Shown: piece after piece, positions 61,505 through 64,000 of the stretch
Position numbering within the stretch: the stretch's first letter is position 1
Layout: each line of letters starts with the position of its first letter
From: Ischnura elegans
Taxonomy: Eukaryota; Arthropoda; Insecta; Odonata; Coenagrionidae
Assembly: GCF_921293095.1 (NCBI RefSeq)
Contig: NC_060258.1
Span: 7,578,607 to 7,642,606 of the forward strand
Direction: 5' to 3'
DNA: 64,000 nt
Notes under the pieces: model-generated
Seen by the model: only the letters and a program-made list of their open reading frames with translations
What the model was told of the DNA's origin: nothing
Database searches by the model: none
Made by a program: the position numbers and the translations under genes

Positions 61505-64000
61505 ATAACTCACAAATGCGTCCATTGACATCGCTGGTTTTTTGATATATGGCAGACAAGACATCATTACTTAGTACTATATACAGATTTTCCGCGAATC
61601 GACCCTGATTAACAAGTTACAAGACCTGCAATACGTAGTAATTTCTCGCCGCGAAGCTGACACTCGCCGGAAGGTATACCTGTTTAAAAATCATCATTAC
61701 TCTGTTATGCGTCCATTCATCTCGCTGCTTTTTTGATATATGGCGGAAAAGACATCAATACTTAGCACTACTAACAGATATTCCGCGAATCGTCCCTGAT
61801 TTACAAGTTACAGGACCTACAACACTTAATATTTTCTCGCCGCGACGCTTTGACTTGACCGATGGTATGAGTTTATAATATTCATCATTACTCTGTTATG
61901 CGTCCATTCATCTCGCTCCTTTTGTGATATGTGGCAGACAAGACATCAATACGTAGTACTCTATACAGATATACTGCGAATCGTCCCTGATTAACAAGTT
62001 ACAAGACCTGCAATACGTAGTATTTTCTCGCCGCGACGCTTTGACTTGACCGATGGTATGAGTTTATAATATTCATCATTACTCTGTTATGCGTCCATTC
62101 ATCTCGCTGGTTTTTTTATATGTGGCAGACAAGACATCAATACGTAGTACTCTATACAGATATACTGCGAATCGTCCCTGATTAACAAGTTACAAGACCT
62201 GCAATACGTAGTATTTTCTCGCCGCGAAGCTCAGACTCGCGGGAAGGTATACCTGTTTAAAAATCATCATTACTCAGTTATGCGTCCATTCATCTCAATG
62301 CATTTTTGATATATGGCAGACAAGACATCAATACTTAGTACTCTATACAGATATACTGCGAATCGTCCCTGATTAATAAGTTACAAGACCTGATATACGT
62401 AGTATTTTCTCGCCGCGAAGCTCAGACTCGCCGGAAGGTATACCTGTTTAAAAATAATCATTACTCTGTTATGCGTCCATTCATCTCGCTGCTTTTTTGA
62501 TATATGGTAGACAAGACATCAATACTTAGTACTTTACTCTGATATTCCGCGAATCGTCCCTGATTTATAAGTTACAAGACCTGCAATACCTAGTATTTTT
62601 TCGCCGCGAAGTTGAGACTCGCCGGAAGGTATACGAGTTTAAAAATCATCATTACTCTGTTATGCGTCCATTTATCTCGCTGCTTTTTTGATATATGGTA
62701 GACAAGACATCAATACTTAGTACTTTACTCTGATATTCCGCGAATCGTCCCTGATTTACATGTTACAAGACCTGCAATACGTAGTATTTTCTCGCCGCGA
62801 AGCTGAGACTCGCCGGAAGGTATACCTGTTTAAAAATCATCATTTCTCTGTTATGCGTCCATTCATCTCGCTGTTTTTTTCATATATGGCAGACAAGACA
62901 TCGGTACTTAGTACTATAATCTGATATTCCGCGAATCGTCCCTGATTTACAAGTTACCAGACCTACAATACTTAATATTTTCTCGCCGCGACGCTTTGAC
63001 TCGCCGGAAGGTATACCAGTTTTCAAATCATCATTACTCTGTTATGCGTCCATTTATCTCGCTCCTTTTTTGATATGTGGCAGACAAGACATCAATACTT
63101 AGTACTATACACAGATAGTCCGCGAATCTTCCATGATTTATAAGTTACATGACCTGCAATACATAGTAATTTCTAGCCGCGAAGTTGAGACTCGCCGGAA
63201 GGTATACCAGTTTAAAAATCATCATTACTCTGTTATGCGTCCATTCATCTCGCTGTTTTTTTGATATGTGGCAGACAAGACATTCATACGTAGTACTCTA
63301 TACAGATATACTGCGAGTCGTCCCTGATTAACAAGTTACAAGACCTGCAATACGTAGTATTTTCTCGCCGCGACGCTTTGACTTGACCGACGGTATGAGT
63401 TTATGATATTCATCATTTCTCTGTTATGCGTCCATTCATCTCGCTGCTTTTTTGATATGTGGCAGACAAGACATCAATACGTAGTACCATACTAAGATAG
63501 TCCGCGAATCGTCCCTAATTTATATTTTACAAGACCTGCAATACGTAGTATTTTCTCGTCGCGAAGCTGAGACTCGCCGGAAGGTATACCAGTTTAAAAA
63601 TCATCATTACCCTGTTATGCGTCCATTCATCTCGCTGGTTTTTTGATATATGGTAAACAAGACATCAATACTTAGTACTATACTCTGATATTCCGCGAAT
63701 CGTCCCTGATTTATAAGTTACAAGACCTTCAATACATAGTAATTTCTCGCCGCGAAGCTGAGACTCGCCGGAAGGTATACCAGTTTCAAAATCATCATTA
63801 CTCTGTTATGCGTCCATTCATCTCGCTGTTTTTTTCATATATGGCAGACAAGACATCAATACTTAGGACTAAAGACAGATTTCTGCGAATCGTCTCTGAT
63901 TTACAAGTTAAAGGACCTACAATACTTAAAATTTTCTCGCCGCGACGCATTGACTTGACCGACGGTATGACTTCATAATATTCATCATTACTCTGTTATG
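61505..64000. repeat. 191-bp satellite array, about 13 units, runs off the window
   Basis: CTGTTATGCGTCCATTCATC recurs at a 191-bp period (unit marks at 61701, 61892, 62083, 62274, 62465, and onward). Units fall into two kinds by their ends: one with CTGAGACTCGCCGGAAGGTA, the other with TTTGACTTGACCGA and TATGAG. One unit (about 62846-63036) joins the two types. No coding potential. Confidence 0.95.

Noticed and set aside
61505..64000. CRISPR-like array
   Set aside because: Units are full-length tandem copies without unique spacers, and the genome is eukaryotic; it is a satellite.

Overview
The window is eukaryotic, AT-rich, repeat-rich nuclear DNA from an arthropod, most likely an insect. 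The evidence is a split ZAD (zinc-finger-associated) domain, GT-AG introns, a complete Polinton/Maverick element, a Ty3/gypsy retrotransposon, a tRNA-derived SINE and a satellite array. I cannot name the species. There is one assembly gap of about 500 N (1256-1755).

The host content I can reconstruct is a single minus-strand gene running from 60297 down to 13656, a ZAD plus C2H2 zinc-finger transcription-factor-like gene. Its exons are 60297-60130 and 60013-59876 (ZAD), 45408-45283, a 73-nt exon present in two related copies (A at 35203-35131; B at 43718-43668 plus 35295-35270, split by a retrotransposon), and a long terminal exon with 12 fingers (14794-13656). The phases agree from exon to exon, and the model through exon A sums to 548 codons including the stop. 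The finger array continues, decayed, beyond a TGA that sits in a finger linker.

The introns are full of mobile DNA. A complete 17.4-kb Polinton (17328-34771) has 193-bp terminal inverted repeats (2 mismatches by eye) and a 6-bp target duplication, TTATTC. Its main minus-strand block runs from a protein-primed type B polymerase through a small SOCS-box-like protein, packaging ATPase, two accessory proteins, integrase plus chromodomain, penton/minor capsid, a protein VI-like membrane protein, major capsid and adenain-like protease, to four small genes. Two of those four look like diverged RNase H-fold paralogs. Genes at the ends run mainly on the plus strand from clear TATA boxes. One is a spliced three-exon gene, one encodes a candidate SOCS-box protein, and a short minus-strand gene appears to have a 5'UTR intron. 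The polymerase (one in-frame TAG and one frameshift) and the integrase (one frameshift) are broken, while the capsid, protease and ATPase frames are open. This copy therefore looks young but not autonomous.

A Ty3/gypsy element (35296-43662) with two nearly identical 1.0-kb LTRs, an initiator-tRNA-Met-like primer site and one intact 1353-aa gag-pol frame sits inside exon B. Further along are a 3.9-kb DNA transposon with TIRs of about 0.7 kb and a decayed coding region containing a SINE (49557-53419), then a set of GGG...CCC-ended elements nested in one another (53469-59025). A satellite with a 191-bp period (61505-64000) runs off the right end. The left 13 kb has no gene I can support, only two minisatellites, a possible gag remnant and unassigned sequence.
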